Shown here: in pieces, positions 13,039 through 22,960 of the stretch
Layout of the letters: each line of letters starts with the position of its first letter
Position numbering within the stretch: position 1 is the stretch's first letter
Assembly: GCA_022376515.1 (NCBI GenBank)
Contig: WTXI01000016.1
Span: 372,001-436,000 of the forward strand
Origin: Lactifluus volemus
Lineage: Eukaryota > Basidiomycota > Agaricomycetes > Russulales > Russulaceae
Direction: 5' to 3'
DNA: 64,000 nucleotides
The notes under the pieces: generated by a model
Told to the model about the DNA's origin: nothing
Seen by the model: only the letters and a program-made list of their open reading frames with translations
Databases searched by the model: none
Position numbers and translations under genes: made by a program

Positions 13039-13510
13039 TTATCCTCGCCTCCTCGCCGTTTGCGGTGTCCACGTTTCGGGCTGCCAGTCTTTGTCTGTAC
13101 CAATATGGGGTAATTCCAAGTCATGGGATAGTTGTGGGGGTTGTTTGGATTCGTGTATTTGTGGGGGGCTAGGCGGTGACTTCTCAGGATTGCCAGCAAA
13201 ACAGGTCCGAGAATCCGTTTCTCCGCCCATAAGAATGCCCTGTTGGGTTCTCGAAGACAGATTTTCAACTACTGCGGATTCTGGGGCAGAAATACGGGCG
13301 CGTTCTTCCTGGTCTCTGGCCTGGATCACAGCCGCATTATGGAGGACACGTCTTTGACGTTCCAGATCAGCCCGGAGCTCCTAATGGCCAAGCAAAAACA
13401 GTATAATTAGTACAGCCTTGCATTTGAGCGCAAGGACACACCTCAATTGTGGGTGGGTCCGGCCGGGTATGGGAAAGCCAAGACACCCATTGTACTGCGC
13501 ATGGAGCTAT
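13039..13510 (-). CDS. Gene fragment of unknown function with a charged, possibly helical segment
   Basis: Two minus-strand open segments join in frame across a well-formed 61-nt intron (13381-13441: donor GTGTGT, an internal CTAAT branch-like site, acceptor TTAG). The join gives DPPTIEELRADLERQRR followed by an Arg/Glu/Gln-rich stretch and then a Pro/Ser-rich tail with a stop at 13039. The charged part could form a helix or coiled coil. No start codon could be fixed upstream of about 13510, so this may be a piece of a larger or decayed gene. I do not recognise the family. Confidence 0.35.
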
Positions 13511-14390
13511 CAGTCCATGGACGACTCAGTTCACGTTATGCAAGAATTGACACGGACCTGGGAGACGCCTTGCACCGCCCACGTAGTCCCACATGTTTTC
13601 GTATACATCATACTGGACCCTCCGGCGTGTCCGGAGTAATTCTAAATTACGGCCAATGATGTCAAGACTCCACCGAATGTCTAGAAGGTCGAGTCATACC
13701 GTTTGTCAGACTAGGATACTCATAGAATCTATTGCCTTTGGGAAATTTTTTATGGCGGTGACTGTGGAACAGTCAAAGGAATCCTTCGAACGAACCTTCG
13801 AGATCCGTGCCAACGAAATAACGCTACGGCGAAACCGGCTGAGTTTTTGGCTGGACGGAATTTTTTGACACGCACCGGACGATATATGGATCGCCATAAC
13901 CTTCGCAGAAAAGACATTGAACTCTAGAACAGAATTCTCGGCACAGAGATGAAGCAAATGTCCGATGGGAGAATGAATGCAAAAGGCAAGTCGGTCGACT
14001 CGGACGCGTCCGGGCGCGGCATAACTCCGCAGCCACGTGATAGCTCGTTGGTGGCAGAATCCCTCCACTTCTCCGTCTCGGAGCACTCCAGCTGTCCGTG
14101 ATCAAGGTTTTTTTTCGGCCGAAATTGACCTGCAGGTGGCTATTGCAGTGTTCTTGCTGTAGAACTGATGACAGTCTGTAAAGCTCTTCCGAGGTGCCCA
14201 CCGGCACCGGCACTTCTTATGCCGATGTTTTGCTCTGCCTTCACGCCGTCAATCTCACATGATGTTGCATTGCGCGTAATCAGGGTCGGACACGTGGCCA
14301 GGGTCAGATCCTAAGTTTTCTGCCTCTCCGGAACAGCATTTGTGCATACAATACGTATGTCCATAAAACGCTGATTGCTGCAGGGTATGA
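13511..14390. other. No confident gene
   Basis: Overlapping minus-strand frames of 126-129 codons occur at 13706-14213, but no frame has a clear domain or splice-consistent extension. It may be decayed coding sequence. Confidence 0.3.
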
Positions 14391-14399
14391 ATCAGGCAC

Positions 14400-14886
14400 G
14401 GACGACTGTCTATTGACGTAAGATATCCTCGCCAAGATCCTTGCCCTGGTCGGTGGGCTGAGCCTCTGGACTGGCTTTGTGGTCACGGAGCCGAGCTACA
14501 GCTGTAGATGCTAGTAACAGGACTAGAAGGTTCCAGTGGAAGCGGGGAGCACTCGGCTTACTATTTGTGCTGTAAATTTGTGTTGTAATATGCCAGGTAC
14601 CAAGTACGACAGCGATACGCCCCTAAGTTTTCTGGACACCCTTATTAGGCACAGTGGCTGTTCGTCTACTACAGCCGACAGGCTGGTCTGCCTCTTGCGG
14701 AATGGCTGCGGGAACGTCGCATGCTCGTAAAATCGTCTGCCGAACAGCTGACGACTCAGTTTGGCTGTTCTCCTCATTCTTAAGTGCACAGCCGGAATAA
14801 CTGGGCCACCTGTTCAGTTGACTGAAGGCCAGCTTTACCTCTTTGAAATGGGTGTTATTCAGTCGTCTCTTGAGGCCCCCCACCAC
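14400..14886 (-). CDS. Possible minus-strand gene fragment, function unknown
   Basis: An open segment at about 14623-14886 (Glu/Gln/Ser-rich, with an IPQEADQPVG stretch) could splice at a GTGTCC donor near 14643 to a short last exon around 14412-14500, which reads DQGKDLGEDILRQ before a stop. Both segments have coding-like composition, but the 5' end and the acceptor are not settled. It may be a remnant. Confidence 0.22.
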
Positions 14887-15384
14887 TCACGAAAGGGGCC
14901 TAATGAGGTCCGATGGGCGGTAGCAAAATACTAGAATGGATCTCCCACATTTCGAAACGCGATAACTTACACCGTAACACCCACCATTGTTGGGCTAGAG
15001 AATATTCGGGAGATCCCACCCGCTCTGGCGGCGTCGCATGTCAATCTTCTACCCGTAGTCTTTCAGGCCTGCAGACTGGGTCTTCTCCATGGCTATACAT
15101 TCCTCCTTTACGAGTCCTTTTTTTGTGAGGCAAGGCAAGACGTTTGTAAAGGTGTACCCACAAGTTCACCAGACGTAACTCTGTCCATCCTCGCTGAATC
15201 TGATAGGTAGGCTCATTACATTCTTACATCTCCAGGTCTCTGACATGTCTTCGATTAGGATTACCTGAATGCCAAGTCTCCTAGACTTTCTCACTGGCTA
15301 ATGCAGATACGAAGAACTTCCTGGCGGAGATTCCTTGCATATGCAAGGTTTGCTTGTATATCATAAAAGTTACATACGAAAGCC
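14887..15384. other. Intergenic, no gene seen
   Basis: No supported frame. It includes the 3' flank of the Rpn3 gene, whose stop is at 15385-15387. Confidence 0.4.
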
Positions 15385-17064
15385 TCAGACGCCACCTAGT
15401 GCGTCGTCCTCGTCTATTTCCTCCTGGATCCCCTTTGCCAACTCTTTCTCCCGCTCTCGAGCACCTTCGGCGTCCACAATATCCTTCCTATGTGCATTAA
15501 GCGGATAGCGCATCGCCTACACGGGATTAATTTCCACTCAGTATGTGAGGGACCCATGGAACACACCTTGACGCTCTGGTTATGCAGCTCCAAGCAGTAC
15601 CCAATACGACGCGAGAACATCTCGCTAACCTCGGGCCCATAACCCGGCTTTTGCCCACCGCATTCCATCCAGCCCTTCTCATGCACGATGCGACCCTCGA
15701 TAACGCCATCGCGGATTGCCTTCCCAACAATATACTCGGCATCCTCTTCAGAGTCCAGATGTAACTTGACGCATATGTCACGTAGCGAAATGCGTGAGTA
15801 TGAAAGCGACAAGCGGCGGATACCAGTCTTGATCACGTTCTGTCGGAGGCGTGCGACAAGTGTATAGGTCCTATCTGCCTCGAAGCCGGCGGCGTGTGTA
15901 GAAAGTGTAGACTGGAACTGCGAAAGAGAGCCAGTCCGAACCGCTACAAGGTGTTAGCGAGGAATGATATGGGTTGAAAAAGGGATGGCTCGCCTTTCAC
16001 AATGTCAAAGTATCCACGTAGTGCCTTTTCTAGCACGGGATGCCGGAAGAGGCTGCGTTCGGGAATATCACCCATAAGAAGCTCTACCACGACAAACAAT
16101 TTGTGTACGGCCTGATAGAATCCTGGTGCGAGTTTGGGCGCGGGCGCGCGGCGGATAGCCTGTTGTAAGTTGGTGTGCGCAGCGGTATAGTCAAGCTGCA
16201 CAGCCTTGATGCGGCCAAGGTAGTAGTGATAGCGGGCATACTGAGAATTGGGAGCGGAAGCGGGGAAATTCGTCTTGGAGATAAGCTTGTCGGCTTGGTC
16301 GTAAAGGCTGTAATGAAGGTAACTACGGAGAAGACGATTGATGAGGGAAGCTTGGGTTTCATCATCGTGACGAAGAGATGCGGTCCGCTGAGCTGCAAGG
16401 AAGAAACTACGTGAACAGCATCAGTGAGTGAGAGTTACACGGAAATGAAAGTCCGCACGGTCGTGCGTCTGAAAGTTCTCCACCGAGTTCGTATGCACGT
16501 TCGAGGGCGAACCAAACCTTCGCCGCAATTGGGTCTAGGCTCCTACGGTTCAAAGCCTGTATCTTCTGTACCGTCTCGTTGGCGAGGTCGATGGCTTCAG
16601 AGTAGGTACTCGGAGAGGTAAGGAGATGGTGCACAATGAGAAGGCGGAAATAGATCTCAATTTCGGGCACGGTCTCCGACGGCGGCCTAGGCGAAGGAGC
16701 GGAATCCACTTCCATAGATTCGTCCTGAACAGGTGCAGCAGGAAGCCACGAGAGCAGAGAAACCCTGACCGGTGAATCTGCAAAATATGAAAAGAAAACC
16801 CTCGCAACAAGCTACATACACACCTTGAGGATAAACCTCACACACGGCATCGCACAGCGCCTTGTCATCTAGGCGCTTCCGGAGGGCAGTAAGAGAGCGC
16901 AATACTCGGATGGTGAACCGGGGTTCGAGGGTGGACACCGCTCTTTCAATGAGGGTGACATTAGATTTTATTTCTGAGACGGGTGATAATGGAGGCGGAG
17001 GAATTGCGACCGCATCTTTAACCTCGCCTTTGCTCTTCGCGTCCTTCATCTCAACGTCGGCCAT
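15385..17064 (-). CDS. RPN3: 26S proteasome regulatory subunit Rpn3 (PSMD3-type)
   Basis: Non-ATPase subunit of the 19S lid, needed for lid assembly of the proteasome that degrades ubiquitinated proteins. The start ATG at 17062-17064 opens an acidic/Pro-rich N-terminus followed by TLEPRFTIRVLRSLTALRKR, typical of Rpn3. Exon 1 ends at 16824 and exon 2 starts at 16777 (phase 1). Later exons carry the TPR-like helical region (RSYLHYSLYDQADKLISK and AQYARYHYYLGRIKA-like), then the PCI domain with LDSEEDAEYIVGKAIRDGVI and the helix ending LELHNQSVK. A short intron precedes the last exon, which reads AMRYPLNAHRKDIVDAEGA and ends in an acidic tail at the TGA at 15385-15387. About 480-500 residues are expected, close to the family size of about 520. 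It looks intact and is divergent from tRNA-Cys and SWP1. Confidence 0.93.
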
Positions 17065-17205
17065 GATGAATGTATGAGATGAGACAGTCACTACAGAAAA
17101 GAGGGCAGCAGGGGTGTGGGATGGTACGCGTCAAATCTGGGACGCGTCACTGTTTTAGTTCGAGTCGTCAGGACTATATGACAGTTGAGTGACTAAAATG
17201 ACAGT

Positions 17206-17277
17206 GACTCGGTAGCTCAGTGGTAGAGCATACGATTGCAGATCGTGCGGTCCCGTGTTCGAACCACGGTCGGGTCT
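17206..17277 (+). tRNA. tRNA-Cys (GCA)
   Basis: A 72-nt cloverleaf without an intron. The acceptor stem GACTCGG pairs with TCGGGTC through two G-U pairs, discriminator T at 17277. The D arm is GTAGCTCAGTGGTAGAGC-like, the anticodon loop TTGCAGA gives anticodon GCA, and the T loop is TTCGAAC. It decodes UGC and UGU. It sits 98 bp before the SWP1 start on the same strand. Confidence 0.95.
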
Positions 17278-17375
17278 TTATTTTTGTATATTTTTCTGTT
17301 CTGAGACATGTGACCTATGCGCCGGCGAGAATCCGTGTACGTGGCCACAGTTTCCTAACAACATCTTCAGACGAC

Positions 17376-18426
17376 ATGGGCTTCCGGTCTCTCTTTTTTG
17401 CCCTATTTTCTTTAATCGCAATTGCACATGCTGGACAACTCACCGTTCAGTCGCCCCGTTTCACTGTCATTGGACCTGATGGCAGCCAACTGCGTTCAGA
17501 ATCGTACGTGAGACATCCACATTCCCCCTTCTATTTCAAACAATATTAACTAACTGAATAGGATTTCCCTCTCAAAACGTCCTGGTCCTATCACCTTGGG
17601 CGTGACAGATACGTTGAAGTTCACATTTCAAGTTGCCGACGAGACGACCGACAAAGGTATCCAGCCACATCAGACGTTCCTGCGCTTCTTCGACTCGACA
17701 ACGGGCGAGGAGGGCATCCAGCCAGTAAAAGTCCTGCCTTCCGGCAAGGCAAAATTCGAATTGGTGTGCTTATTTTCCCCAATATTCTCAATCTCAACCA
17801 ACTCATAAAATGATTGTTCACCGTCACCAAAAAAAAAACACTTCAGAACATGGCTAAACCCCCGAGCTCTCTTCCGCCTTCCGGTGCCGCGCCCCTGCGC
17901 GTCTCACTTCTCCTCGGTTCCTTCGTACACAGTCCTGCGGCATTCGACCTCTTCGACTTGTATATCCCACCATCCGCGCCTGCGCCAGTGCACCCAGAAG
18001 AGGCCCTCTACCACCCGCGTCCCGAGCTAGCCCATACCTTCCACCCAGAACCGAATGCACCCCTTCGCTTCATCTCTGCTTTTTTCGCTGCACTCGTTCT
18101 GTCCCCATGGGTCGTCCTCTTTGGACTGGTACGTGTGGTTTCTTTTCCGCTTCGTGCGGGCTGGGCTCTTTGCGTTACTGACGATACCTTCTGTGTCGTA
18201 CCCGTAGTGGGGCGTCGTGCGCCCTCGCGTACCGCACCTCTTCTCGCCTAGTATCCTCTCTTTTGTGCTCTCACTCGCTCTCATCGAGGGCCTCCTGTTT
18301 TGGTATTGGATCGAGCTTCGTCTGGGACAGATACTCCTGTATGGCTCAGGGGCGGCCACGCTCACCCTCCTCACGGGTAAGCAAGCCCTGGCAGGAATTG
18401 CCGCGCGTAGGACTAGTAGCAAGTAG
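17376..18426 (+). CDS. SWP1: Oligosaccharyltransferase subunit Swp1 / ribophorin II
   Basis: Subunit of the ER oligosaccharyltransferase that transfers the lipid-linked glycan to Asn in nascent proteins. Four exons: 17376-17503, 17562-17763, 17847-18128 and 18208-18426, all with GT...AG introns that keep the frame. The N-terminus MGFRSLFFALFSLIAIAHAG is a signal peptide. The lumenal part has the ribophorin II-like ISLSKRPGPITLGVTDTLKF and the LRVSLLLGSFVHSPAAFDLF block. The C-terminal part has three hydrophobic helices (SAFFAALVLSPWVVLFGL; SILSFVLSLALIEGLLFWYW; QILLYGSGAATLTLLTGKQAL) and ends RRTSSK. About 276 residues, close to yeast Swp1. Intact. Confidence 0.92.
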
Positions 18427-19452
18427 TAGGGTTGCTGAAACCAAAAATTGCACGCCATTTTTTGACCAATGTGCGTATAAGAATGTGGAGTTGATCAGTG
18501 ACTCTTCGATATGTGCAGGGGCCTAGTCTGTGGAAATCCAGTGACATTGGCACGTTTCCCAGACACCCCGTTAGCATCGTTGTAGACCTTTGAGTAGAGT
18601 TGGGCGTTCAAGTGGAGCCTGTGAAATCTCACACACATCGGGCCTGATGAGGGCTGATATGGCTTCAAATTGCTTCAACGTGAGATATGAGATAGTCAAG
18701 TGCGGGAGCCATGGTCTGTTTCCCTGCCGCTGTCTTGCAAAGTAGGTGTCAATGAGTGCCTTCGTTGTGTTTTTCTGGCTGCGAAGAACAGCCAAAAGAA
18801 GTGCCTGCTTGCAAGACTGACGCAGCAGTGAACGCAGAATAGAGGAGTCGACGATCGCGGCCATCTGAAGCACAGGGTATGAAAGAGAGAGCCGGGGTGA
18901 GGCTAACAAGCCGGTACTGCATGTCTACCAGGATGACGGCATAGAATTTAACATCTGATCCTGAAGATGCATCAGCTCACCGATAATGATTAATCCAAGG
19001 CACGGGACACGCCATCCCCGAAATAGCTTTTTGCCTTCCTGCATTTTCTGCTTGTGCAATCGTGCAACGTGCCTGACAAGCTCGACCTTCAGCATGGCAC
19101 AGCTTCCCGTAGCCCTGTTTTTGAAGTCGGTAACCAGCATCGCTACCCCATTTCTCCACATGACATGGCCATCTGATCTTACAGAACCAATGGAAGCCGC
19201 CTCGATCAGAGGAATCACAACGCCACGGCGAGCTCCGAAAATCTTGTTAAGGATACGGCGAGCCGCATCTCTCCGTTCATCTTCGTGGTCATAGAAGCGG
19301 CACATCATGCACGCGAGCTCATCAACCTCAACCTGTAATCTTCGAAGGTCCACCAGGTCGAGACCAGGAATGTCTTTATGGCCAGCAACGATATCGAGAA
19401 AGTAGCCAAAGCCGTCGTAAAGAAGTGGGATGAGGGGCATGTCGACATCAGG

Positions 19453-19482
19453 CTTACATCAGCAAAATGTCCAAGCAGCTTA
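19453..19482 (+). repeat. Left terminal inverted repeat
   Basis: Matches the reverse complement of 21710-21739 at 29 of 30 positions; outermost bases CTTACATCAG. Confidence 0.85.
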
Positions 19483-20389
19483 TTTCTACTTAAAGTTACT
19501 TAAAAAGTTTTTTTAAGTACTCCTAAGTACTTTAAGCACTTTAAGTCATTTTAAGACAAGTCGGCCTCCAGGAATTTGCTTATTTTCACTTATTTTCGCT
19601 TATTTTCGCTTAATTTCGCTTATTTTCTGTTTTTTTATTTACTTAAAATCAGGTCAATTTTGACATTTGAGTGAATTTCAAGCATGTTTAGTTTTCAGCA
19701 CTTTTAAGAACATTTTAAGCAAAATTTATTTGAGATTACACTACAACATTAGTAACTAGGACTAAATACAATCCAGTGGTGGAGGCATGGGAGGCACTCT
19801 AAACACAGGAGGTGCTCCAAACGCGGGAGGCGCGGGAGGTACGGGAGGCGCGGGAGGCGCGATAGACGCGGGAGGCACGGGAGGCGTGGGGGGCGCTCCA
19901 AATGCGGGAGGCGCTCCAAACGCGGGGCTGCGCCTTGGTGGGTTGCTGTTGCTGTTGGCGCTTTGGCTGTGATTGCGGCTGAGCATGTACCTGCTGCTGG
20001 CGGCGTTCCGGCTGAGTCCGTTGGTCCGGTTGAGCATCAGATGGGGGAGCAGCGGAAGATGGATAGGCGGGGTGGTCGTCTTGACGGACATGAACGTGGT
20101 TTTTGCCATGCCGGATAAGGTCTGAAAAAAGGGGTCAAAGTTAGGGACGTACAAAGAGAAGATAGAAAAAAAGGGAGTTTTAAACGCATCGACGACGGCG
20201 ACACCGGGTGGCATAGCGAAGGTGAGTATATGCGGTGCCTGCACGGGAGGCGCGGGAGGCGCGGGAGGCGCGATAAACGCGGGAAACGCGGGAGGCGCGG
20301 GAAGCGCAGGTGCGGAGGCAGCGGCGGAGGAGACGGAAGTGGCCCAGGAGGCACAGGAGGTGGGGCAGGCGGCGGGGCAGGAGGAGGCG

Positions 20390-20790
20390 GCGGAGGCGGA
20401 GGCGAAAAAAAAAAAAAAGTCAGAACGGTTGGGTTGGGGCAGACAGCGTGACAACATACCGGGGAGGTGCAGAAGGCGTCGGCGCAGGCAGCATGACACC
20501 GTGGACCGCCCGGCAGTGCCAGTGGGTCCAGGAGGCGCGCGATATGGAGGCAAATGCGGTGCAGGCGGCGGAGACGGAAGTGGCCCAGTAGGCCCAGGAG
20601 GAGGTGGTGCAGGCGACGACGCAGGAGGAGGCAGCGGAGGCGGAAGAAGAAAAAAAAGAGAAAGTCAGAACACTTTGGGTTGGGGCAGACAGCGTGACAA
20701 CATACCGGGGAGGTGCAGAAGGTGTCGGCGCAGGCAGCATGACGCCGTGGACCGCCTGGCAGTGCCAGTGGGTCCAGGAGGCGCGCGATG
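20390..20790 (+). repeat. Internal direct duplication in the TIR element
   Basis: A unit of about 155 bp at 20390-20545 recurs at about 20635-20790 (offset 245 bp), including a poly-A run followed by GTCAGAAC and a nearly identical 120-bp stretch. It lies in a long open frame on both strands, but the frames look compositional. Confidence 0.75.
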
Positions 20791-21709
20791 TGGTCGTGGC
20801 GAAAGCGGTAGAGGTGGCGCAGGCGCAGGCGCAGGAGGCCGTTGGGAAGGTATTTGGCGTAGCACGGTCGTAGCACATAGGATCCAAAGAGTGAGGAAGA
20901 CAGTAGGACGCAGCAGAGGCAGAGGCAGAGGTGGAGAGGGGGCGGAGGTGGGCAACAGTGGGACGCGTTGGGGCGGGGGAAGTCAAAAAAACAAGAAGCG
21001 GTGGCAAGAATGCAGGGACGCTGAGACGTGACGGGGCAAGACGGCGAGCGGTGGTGGCGACAGCAGAGGCCGTGACATGGAGTCAGCGACAGAGGGGACA
21101 GAGGGAGGATAGGCGCAGACAACGAGAGGCACGAAAATGATGAGGCAAACGAAAATCAACATCAAGCAAACAAGAGTAAACAACCGATGCAGGTGCACCG
21201 GAACGACTTAGCCAAAATTTCGTGACTTTGGCAAAAACTTCGCGACTTCACAAAATTTTCAGTGTGCTTAGCTAATTATGTGATAATTAAGCGACTTTAA
21301 GCGAATTTAAGTGACTTTAAGCAACTGTACATGTTTAAGTAACAATTAAGCAAACACAATAACTAGTAACCAGTGAACCAATTGTTTTAAGTGGTTTTAA
21401 GTGACAATTAAGCGACACCTGATAATCAAGCAACTGGTAAGTGCAGTAAGCAGTCAACAAGATATTTTAAGTGCAATTAAGTACACAGACATGACACTTA
21501 AGCAGTTGATTAAAAATCATGTGACCACTTTGCTTAAAAAATGGGCATCGCTTAACTTGCTTAATTGTGCTTAAATGACTTAATTGTCTTAAGCTTCGCT
21601 TAATGTACTTAAAACTACTTAAAAAGTAATTTTAAGCAATTTTAAGTACATTTTAAGCATATTTTAAGCACATTTTAAGTAAAACTTTTTAAGTGACTTT
21701 AAGTAACTT

Positions 21710-21739
21710 TAAGCTGCTCGGACATTTTGCTGATGTAAG
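21710..21739 (-). repeat. Right terminal inverted repeat
   Basis: Inverted copy of 19453-19482, with A/G at one position; ends GATGTAAG at 21739. Confidence 0.85.
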
Positions 21740-21876
21740 GTGATCATCCAAAGTCCTCGAATTTTGTATGGACCTGTACTTTGATGGTTTTGCTAGCTCT
21801 GAAGGTGCTGTTGTCACAAGTTTCTAGTGCTTGAAGGTCTTATAAGTCTCCGATAGATGATGCTTCCTTTGTATCT

Positions 21877-22037
21877 CTGGAGATGAAACAGATATAGAGG
21901 ATGAAATGAAAGAGGGTAAAGGATGAGAGGAGTCACTTGCCTGCACCAGGAAGATGCTAGCTTCCTGGTGCAGGCAAGTGACTCCTCTCGTCCTTTACCC
22001 TCTTTCATTTCATCCTCTATATCTGTTTCATCTCCAG
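21877..22037. repeat. Long near-perfect palindrome (77-bp arms, 7-bp loop)
   Basis: Arms 21877-21953 and 21961-22037 are reverse complements with a single mismatch, separated by ATGCTAG. The outer ends are CTGGAG/CTCCAG. The right arm, read on the minus strand, continues the crinkler linker (acidic GDETDIEDEMKEGKG), so the left arm is a fold-back copy of coding DNA. RNA from either strand would form a hairpin of about 77 bp. Confidence 0.9.
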
Positions 22038-22264
22038 TGTACCATGATGATCTGATGATAGCTGTCAGTAGGATCAGGGATGCTCTGGGACAGCTTGTGT
22101 ATAGGCAAGAGTTCATTCTCAAGGGAATCAGGGCCAATATTATTCAATTTGTTGTCCAAGTCACTCTCTGCTAGTACAGATGTCTTGTAGAGATCAAGTT
22201 GGTTGGCAGCAACCCTTACAACCAAAAAGATTCTGTCTCTGTTTCTCAAACGTCAAAAAATCCT

Positions 22265-22960
22265 ATGTCGAACCTTGAACATTCAATTTGGTGCTGGGTC
22301 CTTGGTGACAAACCTCCATGTCAGAGAGTGTTTCTAGTCAACATATCTCTCAAAGCATCCATTTCTGAACTGCAAGATGCCATCAAAGAAAAGAGACAGC
22401 CAGTATTTGATCACATTGCTGCTGTTACGGATTTGTCTGGACCTTTGCCTCCCTGTTGCCTCATGTTTTTCATTTCCGTCTACATTCTCGCTTACGGACA
22501 GAGCCTCACCTTGTACGACACGGAACAGCATGTTCATGACTCACAGTGACTCTTATGACATCATTAGCCTAGAACTTCGATGATGTCGTAGTTAGACCCA
22601 GGCTCATGACATCATTACTGATGTCACTCGCCCTTCGCCCTGTACAGTATATAAGACTCCTCGACTTGTGTCCTTGCTCTCCAGCTTGGACTTCTCTCCA
22701 ATACTAGCCTCTTGAACCTCCTCACAAATCCCCTTGTGATCCCCTTCTCTCTTGAAGCCCTCTAAGTGCTATAACTTAGCTAGACCCAACTTTGACTCGC
22801 GTCTCTGTTGGTCCCTCCTGAACCAACTTGATCCTATCTTAGGAACTAGGAACAGCTAGTCCCTAACAGCTGCCAACCAACTCAATCTCTACAAGACATC
22901 CATACTAGCAGAGAGACAATGAATTGAATAATATTGGCCCCAATAAGGGGAGGGATGAGA
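22265..22960 (+). pseudogene. Crinkler-like N-terminal domain, split by a solo LTR
   Basis: The ATG at 22265 opens a frame with the diagnostic CWVLGDKPPCQRVFLVNIS and ELQDAIKEKRQPVFDHI of crinkler ubiquitin-like N-termini. The frame is cut at 22422 by the solo LTR (22423-22868) and continues after it with NQLNLYKTSILAE before a short deletion shifts the frame to a stop near 22920. No C-terminal domain follows. It lies head to head with the minus-strand crinkler relic, whose matching half forms an inverted repeat with 22869-22945. Confidence 0.75.
22423..22868 (+). mobile_element. Solo LTR of an LTR retrotransposon (446 bp)
   Basis: Starts TGTTACGG and ends CCCTAACA, giving the canonical TGTTA...TAACA inverted tips. 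It is flanked by a perfect 5-bp target duplication GCTGC (22418-22422 and 22869-22873). A TATATAAG box lies at 22649-22656, consistent with an LTR promoter. No internal region remains, so it arose by LTR-LTR recombination after insertion. Orientation is inferred from the TATA box. Confidence 0.85.

Larger units (their letters stand above)
19453..21739. mobile_element. TIR transposon-like element, about 2.3 kb, probably non-autonomous
   Basis: Bounded by 30-bp inverted ends with one mismatch (CTTACATCAGCAAAATGTCC inward), with looser inverted similarity to about 60 bp. Both subterminal zones are packed with TTAAG/CTTAA-containing units (about 19485-19740 and 21280-21715). The GC-rich core has Gly/Ala-coding GGCGCGGGA-type minisatellites (19785-19930, 20240-20320) and an internal direct duplication. 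No transposase motif was seen. It splits the crinkler-like reading frame: sequence on both sides reads on in frame if the element is removed. No target duplication longer than 2 bp is visible; TA at both tips is possible if the inverted repeat is taken to start at CATCAGC. Confidence 0.75.
18571..22215 (-). pseudogene. Crinkler-like gene, disrupted
   Basis: Minus-strand pieces in the order expected of one gene. At about 22040-22211 lies the second half of the crinkler N-terminal ubiquitin-like domain (LDLYKTSV, then a DPTDSYHQIIM end). At about 21740-21850 is a linker with APSELAKPSKYRS. At 18925-19452 is the start of a C-terminal domain common in agaricomycete crinkler-type and kinase-like proteins (PLLYDGFGYFLDIV, DFKNRATGS, GWRVPCLGL). 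At about 18720-18960 is a frame with LVSLTPALSFIPCASDGRDR. It is broken by the TIR element (19453-21739), the fold-back palindrome (21877-22037), a stop and a frame change near 18961-18980, and loss of both the first N-terminal half and the rest of the C-terminal domain. Such proteins resemble effector families elsewhere; function here is unknown and the locus is dead. Confidence 0.7.

Noticed and set aside
19780..20330. CRISPR-like spaced repeats
   Set aside because: Units are short, contiguous and variable minisatellites in a eukaryotic transposon; no spacer structure.
20222..21031. Collagen-like or silk-like protein gene from Gly-Ala repeats
   Set aside because: Gly-Ala runs come from the minisatellite; no signal peptide, and the frame lies inside the transposon.
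20037..21122. 361-codon minus-strand ORF and overlapping 269-codon plus-strand ORF in the TIR element
   Set aside because: Both strands and all frames are open because of GC-rich repeated DNA; no start context, splice or domain support. Treated as compositional.
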